Origin: Sycobia sp. Sy_11
Taxonomy: Eukaryota; Arthropoda; Insecta; Hymenoptera; Epichrysomallidae
Assembly (NCBI GenBank): GCA_018907035.1
Contig: JACCIC010000022.1
Location: 508,501 to 572,500, forward strand
Length of the DNA: 64,000 nt
Direction: 5' to 3'
Below the pieces are notes generated by a model that did not search any database, was not told the DNA's origin, and worked only from the letters and a program-made list of their open reading frames with translations. Position 1 is the stretch's first letter; each line of letters begins with the position of its first letter. This document shows, piece by piece, positions 36,659 to 48,779 of the stretch. Both the position numbers and the translations under genes were made by a program.

Positions 36659-39600
36659 GTAAGTCCACCGGCCGAGCCGAGGGGGCCCGTTCATGCGTAC
36701 TTACTGCACGCGTCTTGCGGTTCTTCTCGCGACCGCTCTGCAATGTAGAAGAAAGATCTTTTCCTCTGGAATGTTTTACTCTGAAATGCCTTTTTCCTCT
36801 GGCCTATATAGTATCGGCAGCGCTTCTTCCCCCTAATTCCTCGTTAATCCGATGAAATCGATGCTTTTTATATATGTTGAAAACTATAATTCGAGTACTT
36901 TTTTGGGCGATGGTCCCCTGTAAGCGTCTTTGCTCGCTTAACCCCCATCATATTTTCATGTCTCGGATTCATTCCGGCTGACTTTCCAATATTCTCATAC
37001 CCATTGGAAATTGGATTTTGATTTTATTTTAACGAAAATTATCTTAAGGTTCAAAATGTAAATAATCGCCAAAATAACACAAAATAACAAAATTTATAAA
37101 AATTAAATTTTTCATTAATAAATTTTGAGGATATTATACTGATACGGTAAAAGTGTTAAAGGCTAAGAAAGATTTTAGCCAATTTGATTTGACTTTTTGA
37201 CTTTTTCATTCAATAATTTGGGAGATTTACATTTATTTTACTGATTGGCGATCGCATGATGATTCGTAAGACGATGAACTATTTTTTATTTATTCAATAT
37301 CGTTCTGCTCTATATATATTCAATATCAATTCAAATATATATTCAATATCAATTCTGCTCTAAATACTATTTGAACCATCTGTTTATTATTTGTTCCATA
37401 CTTAACATATGCACAGCATGATAATGTAATCAATCCATAATCGTATTGTCATATTGAATTATTCAAATATTTAATATTAGAAAATATTTTAAATATGTCC
37501 AAACTATGATGCAGATATTAAATAAACGTAATCTGGATCATGGTTGCTCCTTAATATTTTGTGTACAAAGATGTTCGAATTATAATTTTCTTTCTCTAAT
37601 GGTTATAATGATTTCTAGATTCACATCTGTTTATCGCATACTTGAACTAGTCTAAGAATAAATTTTGATATTTATTAATTTAATAATCCCTATTGTTGGC
37701 TTCCAGGTTCTTAACTTTATTTGTTTATTTAACTTGGTGAAATCAGCGTCTAGTTTCACAGATTTGAAACTTCAATGCATTTTTTTGCTGAGTAGACTTC
37801 GAAGATATAAACGACATATTTTTAAGTATACATTGTATTATTGTATATACATAAATTTTAGTTTTTTTAACTTCCTCAAGCTTCACAAAGGTTTGTCTAC
37901 GAAAATAAGTACGTGACTATATCTGTCCTTATTTATGACAGTTTTGATTGTGGAGACGTACAAGACTATTGTTCAGAATCTGCGATGGAATATTGGGACA
38001 AAATAATTCTTTTAATTATAAGTACAAATTATCAGGCAGCTACTGACTGTGATTTACTATTAAAATATCAATATTAATCGTAGTTAATATTGATCGCTTA
38101 ATAGTTTCATGTCAGAGAGATATAAACTTGATGAACATTCGGTTGACGGAAATTCTATAGGTGCGAAAAACATCTTTTTTGAACTCACTATATTACCCAC
38201 GGCAAAGGAGTATAGTCGATCTAATTCAATCCTCTTCCACAATTCATGATCAATCATTATTTTCTTTTCGGCAATGGTATTATTTTGCTCATTGCTTCAT
38301 CTCTTGGTTCTATGGACTTTTATGTAAATTTTAATGTATATAGGTTTCTCATAGTTGAAGATTAACGGTCCATGAAGACAGCGATTAAAAAATGATTTCT
38401 CAAAATTAATCACTTTTATCAGAACTTCAAGTTTAACGCGATTTAAATTATTATTAAACTTTTACTATGCAAATCTATACCATACAAACTATCGCTCAAT
38501 TGCTAGTCAAAGGCACGTGTGAATGTTTTTCGTTGATGTTTGCAAAGTATTGCGTAGCCTACTTCCATTGAATTCCCAATTACAATTCGCTTCTAGTAAG
38601 GTGAATAGGAATATGTTATAAACGATTTAAAAATACAAGATAACTTAATCCTTATAATATGTATTCCAAAAGATATGTAGGAATACATACATTCTTAAAG
38701 ATTTTTTAATTCAATGATTACCAATCAGACAGTGAAATCGATTGTCAATATTATGATTGTTAATCTGATAGTGAAATTGAAATCAGAATTAACGAACCCC
38801 CGCCCCCTGTTTCAAAGCAAAATAAAAATTGTTTAAAAAATTTCTAACAAAATTTGTATTTTTTATTCATAATCAGTTATTTGGAAACATAAAAATTGTA
38901 ATTATGTAGATTCATATTTTTAATGATCAAAAACCCCTTAGATATAAGATTCTCTCAAAGTCTAACAGCTAAAATGCGTCAAAATAAATTTTGTTTAAAA
39001 ATGTAGTTTTTTCTTATATTTTTATTATAATTTTCATTTACTAATGTTTAGAGACCAAGCACTTCAATCTGATAAATGTCATTTAATAAGCAACGTTTTT
39101 TCCTTCGTAGCATCCATTGGCGGCCCACGGCAATCCCACCCTCGAGCCAATGAGCTACCACCACCCAGGGGCGGGAGGCTCGGGGCACCCGGTGCTTTCC
39201 GCGCCGCCGAACGTTTACACCGCGTCGGACAATCCGCAAAGTGCTCCTGGCAGGAGGACACCTTTGGGTGCCGTCGGCCTCGGCGGCTTTTACTTCCAGC
39301 AGCAACCTGCCCAACCGCACGTCGCCGCTACGTCCTCGAACGCTCTCACCGACGAAAACAGACCCGATCACGAAAGGTATTGTGCTTATCCTATATGTGT
39401 ATTTTATATCATGCATATATCCTTTTTCTGTACCTCAAAAAACTACATAGGATTAAAAATTTTCGGATTCCTTTATTACGGAATAAAATGGACGTTAAAA
39501 ATTCGAGCATAGATATATGAGTAAGAAAATGTAGTTAGGAGCTTGAATGAATCTTCATTGGTTTATCATTGGTATTCAAATTTTGATCACACTAGATTCC

Positions 39601-42600
39601 TGTTGTTTTCTTGTAATCACGCCAATTGGTGTATGAAAAATTCCACAGGGAAAAAATGTCAACGTTGTATTACAGTATGTATATCGTACAGTAGCCACTA
39701 TGGACGTGACATTTGATATTACATCTTGATATGAATGCGGCGTATGAGACCAACGAATTCGGTCCAAATTTGTTGCGAAATGCACGTGGACAGAAAGGCA
39801 CCTGAATGTATCATTCAGGTGTAATAAAGCTAAATTCGATGACACACTGAATTATAATTTACTATTTCACGCCTTACAAACAAGAAATAAAATATAGATT
39901 TTACGCCCCATGTGCTAGACAGTAATTCGCATCCTATATTACTGTTTCACTTGTCTTAATAATATAGTTGTATTACTAAAACTTTCGACCAGAGTAAGGT
40001 AAGACCATATTAGACTTATATATTAGACCGCGCGCTTAAACAGACGCTCTCAAGCCCATATTGAAGGACAGAGATAGGCCTGGAGTCGTGCTTTCTCTCT
40101 TGCTCCGGTGAAAGAGTAGGGGGCAGCCTAACAATAATAATGGTATAGAGTATAGGAGAAACGTATATTTATGCTGCGTATATTTCTACTGATACTGTTC
40201 CCCTACGTTCCTTTTCTCTCCACTTCCTCGTTTGTAAGAGAGAGATAACACGACTCTCTGTATTGCTCTTTCACTTTGGTTTAGGCTTCAACTCTGTTTC
40301 CAAAGCGCGCGGTCTAATATATAAGTCTATAGGGAAAACCTACTGATTTTACATACCCTAGCCAAAATTTCCGTCATTCGCCCCTGCTTTTATATTTTGC
40401 AATTATCGAACTGAGATGAATACTCTTAACATAGCAAGAGGGGAGAAAATGATAGATTACATTATCCATGAAGATGATAAGCGAGAGGAAAAGTTGGAAT
40501 CACGCAGGAATTGTTCAGCCAAGTTATACTAAACAATTATGTAAAAAATGGTATGTGACAATAGTTTCAATACTTTGAAGTACGTTTATGTTATCGACTC
40601 ATCGTTAAAGACGATGTTCAACTTACGTCACTTGTGTAAAATATTATTATCGCCTTTTTTGATTTAACTAAAATCCACGATAATGTAGTTATAGTTTTTT
40701 AACTAAATCTATTACAATTCTTCGAGAGAGAAGGAAGTTTTCTAGCAACGGAATACTGATTTGGTGAATAAATTTTCAAGTACAGTATTCTCAGTAACAA
40801 AGAGATGCATATTTTGAAAATATATTTATCTAAACGATACTTTTTATAATTTAGCTTAATTTTTCGAAGTTTTCTGAAAAAGTAATACATAAAAACAGTT
40901 TGTTAATAATAATAAAACGTGTATCTATGTATTTTAAAATAATTACAATTAATACTATTGTATTCGACGTTCATTTTTACACCAAATTAAATATAAGTTC
41001 TGGTTCCATTTATCTCTTGGGAAACGAATATAATTCTAGGTCGCGATGTAAGCTTTTGCACGTTTTCTGCTAAGGATTGTTTGCACGTCTGTCAGTCTTT
41101 TGGCAATTGAGCTCACGAATGCTGCACAAAGAAAACTATAAAAGCCAGCTGACTCTACAAACGTAGTACGATAACAGAATTCTATTATTCTTTCAATATC
41201 AACGAAAGGCTACCCGTATCAGGTCAACAACGTACTTTCTATTGTGCTATTATAGAAAATGAATAATGGTAAAAAAATTTTACTGGCTACTCCTGGAGAT
41301 AGACAAAGAGTATTCTTAATTAAATTATTTATAGTCCAATTTGGATTGACAAATAATGATACTATCAGTAAAGCATTTTATTGCTGTTACACTCCATTTA
41401 TAAAACGATTCTTTTAGAAGATGCTCAGATTATTGTAAGGAATGAATATTTGAGTATATAACTCATCTAGCTCATCGATGCCATCTCTCGAGCATTTTGT
41501 AATATTACATTACGTAATATTTAGATGGATGGATTAACTTTCTTATTTGCTGCATATATTTACAATTGTGCAAACTTCAATGAACGTGAAATAAGAAACT
41601 ATATATTCGTGAGCATAGGTTCATGACTTTAAATGTTATTCGTTCTTTCAATTCGATGAACAAAGTAGTGGCTTTTGTAAAAAAATCATTTGACTGCGTA
41701 ATAATGAGGTCCAATTTTTTAATTACTAAGTATATGTAAAAAAAGTACCATATCTTTAAAATATTGCAGGGTCAAACGTTATAGACACTATTTTAGAGTT
41801 AATCAGAGATAGTTCGCGTAATTTGGAGCAAATTAAGTGTTAAATATATTCGCAATTTCATATTCTAACATATGTATCGGTAATTTAATTAATTAAGAAA
41901 CTAAGTATTTATATATTTTATAAATATTTGTGCGTCGGAAATAATTTGGACTAGTCAGTGTTTTTAACTAAACTTAATACAAAAAATGGTAAATACGTAA
42001 GAATACATTAATTGAACTACTATATATAAAATAAATAATAATTAGGAAATAATAATAAAATAATAAATAATATTACGCGAAACGTTATTTTTTAATTTAA
42101 AACTTTAATCATCGTCACTGTAATTTTTTGTTATACAACAATAATTATATATCTTCTTATCATGTGATCACACATTAGTATTGTGGACTAAAATGCGTGG
42201 CATAAGTGCTGCATAATACTCTGGTAATCACCCGCAATACCTGTTTAATGCACGTTAAGAACACGCTCCTTGTATCCAGTATTATACAGTAAAATTTCGT
42301 TTACTTTTAAATCAAATTCGGCGTGTATATACGTGATATATAGCACGTTTCCTTTTGATTTTGTTTACAGATCAGGAGCATCGCGACTCAGCTGCCCCTC
42401 AAAATCGAAGACAACGAGGCAAGGAAAGAGCGTCAGGTTGAATATCAACGCCCGCGAGCGCCGAAGGATGCACGATCTCAACGACGCCCTCGACGAGCTC
42501 CGCTCCGTCATTCCCTACGCCCACAGTCCCTCCGTCAGGAAGCTCTCGAAAATCGCGACGCTCCTGCTCGCCAAAAATTTCATTCTCATGCAAGGTCAGT

Positions 42601-44019
42601 GCGATTACTCGGTGAATTCTAGCGCGCAGGCAGGCTCAAAGCCAAATGGCGGCGATTAGTGATTACACACTTTACGCTTTAGTATAGTTATACATCGTTT
42701 TGAAAAAATTTTCGGAGTACAAAGTATATTTTCCATTGAAGTTCGCCTCAGTAAACATTGAAAGAATTTCAAAGATTATTATTTTTGTGCTCCAAATTTA
42801 GAGTGAAAACTTTTCTAAATGCGAACTGATAGAAACCATCAGTTTCCATTCGTTTCAATTACAAAATAATAATAGCCAACACCATCAATTTGTAGATAAA
42901 CTTGTAAATGTTTAAATTAAAATAGATTCTCTTCTTGAAGATGAAACTGAAACTTTGAGTAAAACGAGTCGAATAATAATTTGAAAAAACTAATCGAAAA
43001 TCTTTTAAAATCTGTAAGTGTTGTTTAATCGATCACTAAAAAAATAAGCACTTTTTCTAACTTCTATATCTCCAAAGAAATTGGAAAAAGAAATTGAAAA
43101 ATGTTTTCAAATATAAAAAAATATATACTTTCGTTTTCAAGTATATTACATGTATGATTTTTTTCCTATTAATAATCATAAAAAAAAGTTCACTTATAAA
43201 AATCACCTCAAATAATCAATAATATAATATTTATCTTTAAACATTTTTAATTATTCATCCATATTCTTGGTACGATATAAAAACATTTTCTTTCCTTAAT
43301 TATTTTTAAAGTTCGATTCTTCAGAAATAGAACCACTTGTAAGAAGTTACTTTTAAGAAGAGTCACTTACCGAAAAAAATTACCTATATGAGTTTTGAAA
43401 TTATTATTTTGATAATATTAAAGTTGATGTTAAATAATTATTTAACATCAAACGTCTTTTGAATTCGTTTTTGAAAATAATTGTCAAGATTTTTGTGGAA
43501 ATTATTGGTTTTATATTAATAAGGGGAGAACATTTTTTTAAATTTAAATATTTTTCATCGTTTATCAAAAAAAAAAAAAATAAATAAATAAATAAAACAA
43601 GATAAAAACTTTGAAAAAGATGAAAAATACATGTAAATCATTATTGAATCTTTAAAACGAGTATCCACAATTTTTTTACTCATATATACAAGGAATACGG
43701 CCGCTTCTATTATATTATTAACATATATATATATTATTGATGTTATTGATGTGACGCAGGTAACGCACTCGAGGAGCTTAGACGAGTAATCGCCGTGCTC
43801 CAGTCGCCCCACGCACACACGACGGCTCTGCCGCCGACGCCAGTCTCCTACGACCTTCTCCAGGGCTTCCCCGGCAAGCTCTTCCAGGGCGTCCAGGAAC
43901 TTCAGGGCCTCGCTCTAGGGGGCGGAGCAGCCGGCGACGCGCGTCAGTCGGCCAACTCGGCCGGGTCACCGGGCGAGACGAGCGCGACGGCCGCCGCCGC
44001 CGCCACCGAGTCGAATTAG
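36482..44019 (+). CDS. Oli: Oli, bHLH transcription factor (Beta3/bHLHe22-Olig family), 4 coding exons
   Basis: Spliced coding sequence joins 36482-36658, 39111-39376, 42371-42594 and 43760-44019: 927 nt, 308 aa plus TAG stop. Every junction has GT-AG ends and preserves the frame. Residues 1-147 are a low-complexity N-terminus (acidic/Ser patch near 7-17, His/Gln tract 26-40, Gly/Pro-rich stretch with a GGFYFQQQP motif). The basic region and helix 1 span about 170-196 ([19 protein letters not shown]), the loop contains [11 protein letters not shown], and helix 2 runs about 209-237. This loop is diagnostic of the Olig/Beta3 group, and [20 protein letters not shown] matches the bHLHe22/Oli branch better than Olig1-3. 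The C-terminus (239-308) has a [20 protein letters not shown] segment and an Ala/Thr tail. Known for the family: nuclear E-box-binding regulators of neuronal (in flies, motoneuron) differentiation. No neighbouring gene is recognisable. The family call is near certain; the exact N-terminus is the least certain part. Confidence 0.95.
36659..39110 (+). other. Oli intron 1
   Basis: This 2,452-nt intron has a strong donor GTAAGT and a good pyrimidine-rich acceptor. Beyond the first 250 nt it is AT-rich. It contains three imperfect copies of an ATTCAATATC-based unit at about 37292-37365 and no other recognised gene or element. The ORF at 37665-37916 is AT-rich and has no recognisable motif. Confidence 0.85.
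37292..37365. repeat. Three-copy imperfect tandem repeat in Oli intron 1
   Basis: The ATTCAATATC unit occurs three times at roughly 25-30 bp spacing. The first and third copies are followed by (A)TTCTGCTCTA and the middle one by ATTCAAATATAT. Confidence 0.7.
39111..39376 (+). CDS. Oli: Oli coding exon 2 (residues 60-147 plus 2 nt)
   Basis: The acceptor is TTTTTTCCTTCGTAG, ending at 39110. The donor GTATTG at 39377 departs from consensus. Length is 266 nt, phase 0 in and phase 2 out. It encodes [20 protein letters not shown], a Gly/Ser/Pro-rich linker, then [20 protein letters not shown] and DENRPDHE. The region is low in predicted structure and lies before the bHLH domain. The exon is markedly GC-richer than the flanking introns. 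Confidence 0.9.
39377..42370 (+). other. Oli intron 2
   Basis: This 2,994-nt AT-rich intron holds the MITE at 40011-40329. A lone TATAAAAG at 41138-41145, next to a CAGCTG E-box, has no ORF behind it, so I do not call a promoter. Nothing else is recognisable. Confidence 0.85.
40011..40329. mobile_element. MITE with 25-bp perfect terminal inverted repeats and TA target duplication
   Basis: The 25 bases at 40013-40037 are the exact reverse complement of 40303-40327 (core TTAGACCGCGCGCTT). Both ends abut TA (40011-40012 and 40328-40329), the target duplication of Tc1/mariner-class elements. The 315-bp interior has no ORF. A sub-terminal GAGTCGTG...TCTCTCTT motif recurs in inverted orientation, so homology extends beyond the TIR. 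The element lies within Oli intron 2. The perfect TIRs suggest a fairly recent insertion. Confidence 0.85.
42371..42594 (+). CDS. Oli: Oli coding exon 3 (residues 148-222): basic region, helix 1, loop and first part of helix 2
   Basis: The acceptor TTTTGTTTACAG ends at 42370. The first base completes AGA (Arg148) with AG from exon 2. The exon encodes the basic region ([12 protein letters not shown], with the E-box-contacting Glu177 and Arg residues), helix 1, the loop [11 protein letters not shown] and [11 protein letters not shown]. It ends one base into codon 223 at donor GTCAGT (42595). Other Oli/bHLHe22 proteins that I recall have Tyr where Phe218 stands, a conservative change. If this donor is skipped, the frame reads 21 more codons to a TAG at 42657-42659. 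Confidence 0.95.
42595..43759 (+). other. Oli intron 3, splitting helix 2 of the bHLH domain
   Basis: This 1,165-nt intron is very AT-rich with a moderate donor (GTCAGT) and a weak acceptor. It contains poly(A)/(AAAT)n tracts around 43567-43597 and an ATTATTTAACATCAA-type inverted motif near 43425-43452. It has no gene content. The first 65 nt continue the exon 3 frame to TAG at 42659. Confidence 0.85.
43760..44019 (+). CDS. Oli: Oli coding exon 4 (residues 223-308): rest of helix 2 and C-terminus
   Basis: The acceptor is GATGTGACGCAG, ending at 43759, with a weak pyrimidine tract. GT joins the last G of exon 3 to make Gly223. The exon encodes [16 protein letters not shown], the end of helix 2, then a linker, [20 protein letters not shown], and an Ala/Gly/Ser/Thr-rich tail ending in TAG at 44017-44019. 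The intron therefore cuts the dimerisation helix, so retention or skipping would destroy dimerisation. Confidence 0.95.
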
Positions 44020-44111
44020 GCGCGATATTCGCCTTCCTATATAAATCGTATATCTGCGACGACGCATTGTCGCGACCCCGAGATAAAAGTCAGCGAAAAC
44101 TATCGCTTCTA

Positions 44112-44147
<36 letters not shown>

Positions 44148-44246
44148 CTTTTAAAGGTGAACGCAACAATTTTATAAGCTGATGAATCGATTACATATAT
44201 ATATAATATAATGACTCGAGTATCTTTTTATTGTATTTATAATAAA
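44020..44246 (+). other. Oli 3' untranslated region with candidate polyadenylation signal
   Basis: The first AATAAA after the stop codon lies at 44241-44246, giving a short 3' UTR of about 230-260 nt that includes a (TA)n tract at 44114-44145. Further AATAAA-like motifs occur downstream, so longer 3' ends are possible. Only transcript data can fix the true end. Confidence 0.4.
44114..44145. repeat. (TA)n in Oli 3' UTR
   Basis: About 16 TA units within the predicted transcript. It can fold on itself. Confidence 0.9.
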
Positions 44247-45932
44247 AATGCCTTTAATTTTTTGATTGATTGTGATAAAATTGACAAAACTGCGTGCATA
44301 TAGGTGTAATAATTATGTGACTTAGAAAAGGACTGAAAATAGCCTGTTTTTTGCCCGTATTATTACTTTCATATAGAGATATAAGGAAAATGCATACGAA
44401 TCTGTATTTGGTATCAAATTACTTGTTGTGTAAATACTAGGATGATCATGGTTCTTTGTGGGTGTGTTTTTTTTTTATTTTCTACGAATCACCCTTATGA
44501 AGGGGTTGGGAAGTCGCCAAATGTAAAAGTATTGAAAAACTACCTATGAGAATGAAAATTATTCGCTTTGATCTTTCTATCAGTTTAGCCTTCAGAAATA
44601 TATAATCAGTAATTGTCATGTGCAACAAGAGCTCGCCCCGATTCTAATGCAACCCCAGCGACTCCAGTGGCGTGAAATCGTCTCTAAAAATAGATGAATA
44701 CAATTATTAGAAAATTCCATAAAATATTGAGAGCTTTTATGCCATACATCAAATGAGAAGTCACTTTTTATAGTGAAGTTTGACGAAGAATAAAACGATT
44801 TGTATTACTATTATAGGAAATTGAAGAAAGAAATTGACTTATTTACTTTTTACGACTTTCCAACCCCCAACTAAAAATGAGTTTAAAAAATTCTTTATAA
44901 CAGAAAATAACGCTCACTCTTAGTTTTCTCAACGAGTAATGTGATAGCAAATACATTCTTTTCACGATAATATTTATTTTGTAAAAATATCCTTATTCGA
45001 TGTCCGTGCGAAAAGAGAAATGCGTAGTGTGAAATAAATATTAATGCATATGACTTCGATTCATTATACAATTTAAATGGTCAATGACATAAAATTTAGA
45101 GGAGGAATTTGTATACTGTATGAGATGTAAACCATTGTAATAACGCGAATCACTTATGTATTTTAATATATATTGTCCAAGTTGCATTTGTCTATTAAAC
45201 TATAAAAAATGTTCGACAGCGAATCAACATTATTAACAGTCTTAGCAATTTCAGTTTAGAAAATCAATTTGAAATTCTATAATATCCTGAATTATATTTG
45301 AATTAAAAAGTTGGTCTAACGCAAAGCTTTAACACAATTGACAATGCATAATACTATTGAAAATTCAAATATGTTAGGGGTTATCGAAGTCGATTTTTAC
45401 CGATCGAGCAAATATTCTAAATTTTATTATTTACAATGTAACTAGTAAATTAGCTAAAATTTGTACTAATTCAATGTTTCTGTATCGGACTATAAATGTT
45501 TCTTACGTAGAGAGTATCAATTTTGTAGTTGAAAAGAATTTACTTTGATAGCCCCTTCAGGTTTGAAAAGCAATTGCTCAGATTGAATCTCAGATTTGCA
45601 TTACAATACAAAATTAACTTCTTCACGGATTCTAAAATTTTATCAATTTACTTTAATAGTCTTAGTATTACTAATATGTCTGATACTAGTTATTCATATT
45701 TCGTTTTTATAATATACTAAATTATTAGTTTCTCCTTGGAAGAAAAAAAAATTTTATTTAAACCAATATAATAAGTACTTTTTTATCAATAACAATTTAA
45801 TTTTAAGAAAGTGATATTTGTATTTACGTCTAAACTAAACTATGATCTAATAACCTTTTGAGTATCAAAATTGAATAGTAATGTATTCACAATATTTGTG
45901 TATTGATTACAATGGAGTTTCTCAAAGTTATG

Positions 45933-45935
<3 letters not shown>

Positions 45936-45981
<46 letters not shown>
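45936..45981. repeat. (TA)n microsatellite
   Basis: About 22 TA units, then TTTATTTATATGTATG. Confidence 0.95.
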
Positions 45982-45986
<5 letters not shown>

Positions 45987-47460
45987 TTATATGTATGTTT
46001 TTTTATTCGTAATGAAGTGCAGTAATTTAATTTGAAATGAGGTGTAACTCAATTATCCATAACTTAGTTATTATCATCAAAAATTAATTAAATGCATTTT
46101 AATTTGAATGAAATACGTGTAAATTTGATGTAGAAAAACTGGCTCATTATTTTACTTGACAATTTGTAACAACTAAATTTATAGTTGGTCGACATAATTA
46201 ATTACGCATCAGTTCATGGATCTGAATAAAACTGAATCTTCTCGTATATATAAGCCATATGTATTGTTTATGTCAGAGTTACATCGACACCTCCAACGAA
46301 AAGTAGCAAATTTTCAATTGGATTTTTACGCATTCGCAAGTACTGCGTAAAAAACGAAGATGTATTTGTTGGTTTAAACGAGAAATCATTTCAGTCCTAC
46401 CAGTATAAGTTATATCAGATTTTTTTTCGTGTTTTGGAATAAAATCTAAAATTTTTCACGTATATCTGGAAATGTGAAAATGTATGTATTGTATACTAGT
46501 CTTCTGCAGAATAATATGGAATGATAGTATAGTTTTCAATGCGACATTCGAAGTAAGCGAATCTTATCGCTGATGGGACTGTTTGACATGTGCTAACTTT
46601 CGTTGTCGATACCGACATAATATATTTATTATATGTGCTATTATTTAAAATATTGAGTATGTAACCTTTCTGAGTTTATCTGATTGCTTTGTACGTAGTT
46701 GCATTACGTACGCAACATGAAAGTATAGATATAAGTGCGAAACCGATAAAAATAATACTATCATGGAATTTAACTCTTTTGAAAGTACCGAAGCATTTAA
46801 AAATATACTAAGAAAGTAACTATAGATATATCATTAACTAGGTATATGCAAAGCGTTTATAGATCTAATAGAGAAGCATTTTACCAATAAACAAGTACTG
46901 AATCGCAAAGTATTAACAGAATATTATATAAATAAGAAAAAAATACAAGTTTTCATGTGATTTTAATTAAAAAGTATAAAAGTTCCGAAAGAGTCGTTCA
47001 AATTATGATACGAAGATTGTCAGTTCGACGAAAAAAAGTAAGTTAGGTTTAAAACGAAAGTTTCACAAGCTACTTAGATATATATGACGGAAGATGAATA
47101 ATGGAGGGGTAAAAACGCAAATCGGAAGGAGAGCTATGGTATTGCCGATTGAAAGTGAAATGCACGAGAAGGAGAGAAACATTCCGAGTTCCGCCCGCAA
47201 CACGATAGTCAATATAGTATGTGATATGAGCAAAAGTATGCTAGTCGCATATGCAAATAAACAAGAAAATAATATGGATTTATACAAATATATTATATAA
47301 TAAAGACGTATATATATATAGAAATACATTATATATTTATTATTATACAGAATAAGGACAATTTGCTGAATCTTCTATTTGTATGAATTTTACGCATAAA
47401 CGTGCGCTCGTTGTATAAACGTTGAAAGCGAATAACAATTACACAGGCACGAACGCATAC

Positions 47461-47527
47461 ACGCGCGCGCGCGCGCACACACACACACACACACACAGAC
47501 ACACAGACACACACAGAGAGAGAGAGA
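47461..47527. repeat. (CG)n-(CA)n-(GA)n compound microsatellite
   Basis: GCGCGC passes to CACACA, with GACACACAGACA interruptions, then GAGAGA. Confidence 0.9.
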
Positions 47528-48068
47528 AACACTGACTCACACACTCACGAAATACCAAGCGATTTGCGCGTACATTTATTTAAAGTGCCAAGAGTGTGTA
47601 AAAAAACGTTCACCGGCGTTTAACTGTATTTCTAAGAGAAATTTTAATTCGCGATATTATATAGAGGTCGGTGATAAAGCTGTATAACTGTATAGCTGTA
47701 TAGACGTCGGTCTATATACGAGCAATAATCTCAGAGTCGTTTGAACAGGCGAGTGGCAACGAAATAAAAGGAGAGCAATAAGAAAGGGGAGTTTAAAGGC
47801 TAAAGCAAAATATGATACGACATGATATATATAGAATCTGATACACCTCGGACGAACGAAATATTGTAACGCCCGTCGGCCAGTGCGATGTTCATGTTCA
47901 GCCAAGACTATTATATGGAAATTTTACAATGCTCTTCTTAAACTGTAGCAACGATATTATAAGTGTTTAGCTTGCGAATAAAATCTATTTACGAATAAAC
48001 TAAATTCAAACCGACTAAAATTGCTGACGCTTTTTAATTCTTCACATATGTATTTGTATATATGCATG

Positions 48069-48073
<5 letters not shown>

Positions 48074-48131
<58 letters not shown>
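48074..48131. repeat. (TA)n microsatellite
   Basis: About 29 TA units. Confidence 0.95.
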
Positions 48132-48133
<2 letters not shown>

Positions 48134-48374
48134 TTAAGAAATCTTTTTTTTTTTTGATGACGCAGGTAAAATGCATAAAGTTCATTGGCTTGACCGCGTC
48201 GCAAGACGCTTTGGAACGTAAAATAATGAAATAATAATTATATGAATTTGAAATGCATGCAACGTTCCATCGCTGGAACTGAAAATAACGCTTCCACCCG
48301 GCGGACGCTCTCACGCAGTGTAAGGTAAATTGTAATCTTTTGTCCCTGCCCCTCTCCCCTTCCGCATCCGTTCA

Positions 48375-48378
<4 letters not shown>

Positions 48379-48418
<40 letters not shown>

Positions 48419-48419
48419 A

Positions 48420-48471
<52 letters not shown>
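48379..48471. repeat. (TA)n microsatellite, 93 nt
   Basis: TA repeats with two GT interruptions near 48415 and 48425. Confidence 0.95.
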
Positions 48472-48474
<3 letters not shown>

Positions 48475-48779
48475 ACATCTGTCGACTCATTGGAACTACT
48501 GGTGCCGTGCTTTTTAAAATTACCGCCACCGTCCGTTGAACGTCGCTGCAAACTCGATCTTGCTGCCTTCTTGTATCTCCATATGCAAGTTAGCGAGATC
48601 CATTAAAAACATATCTCAATATATAGCTATATACCGTTTAAAAAAACGTATTCTCAAGTATTGTTCCAAACTTCTGAAAACTTAGAAATGATAATGGTCT
48701 TTTTAGAAATCGTAAGGACACCGTGATCGTCGAAGTAACTTATTTAAAGATCATAGTACATGAACATAACAACTTTACG

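Larger units (their letters stand above)
36634..43763 (+). other. Alternative-frame ORF nested in Oli exons 1-4 (172 codons, hypothetical)
   Basis: When the Oli exons are spliced as above, a second forward frame starting at ATG 36634 (GCGGCATGG, G at -3 and +4) stays open through the rest of exon 1, all of exon 2 (88 codons) and all of exon 3 (74 codons). It stops at TAA 43761-43763, two codons into exon 4. The product would be Arg/Pro/Gln-rich. I know of no homologue. GC-rich exons have few stop codons, so this may be chance, and the start lies downstream of the Oli ATG and two third-frame ATGs. Confidence 0.2.

Noticed and set aside
36360..36743. Long open frames on the - strand over Oli exon 1
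   Set aside because: Shadows of the CAG/GC-rich coding exon; the + strand frame joins in phase to a bHLH domain.
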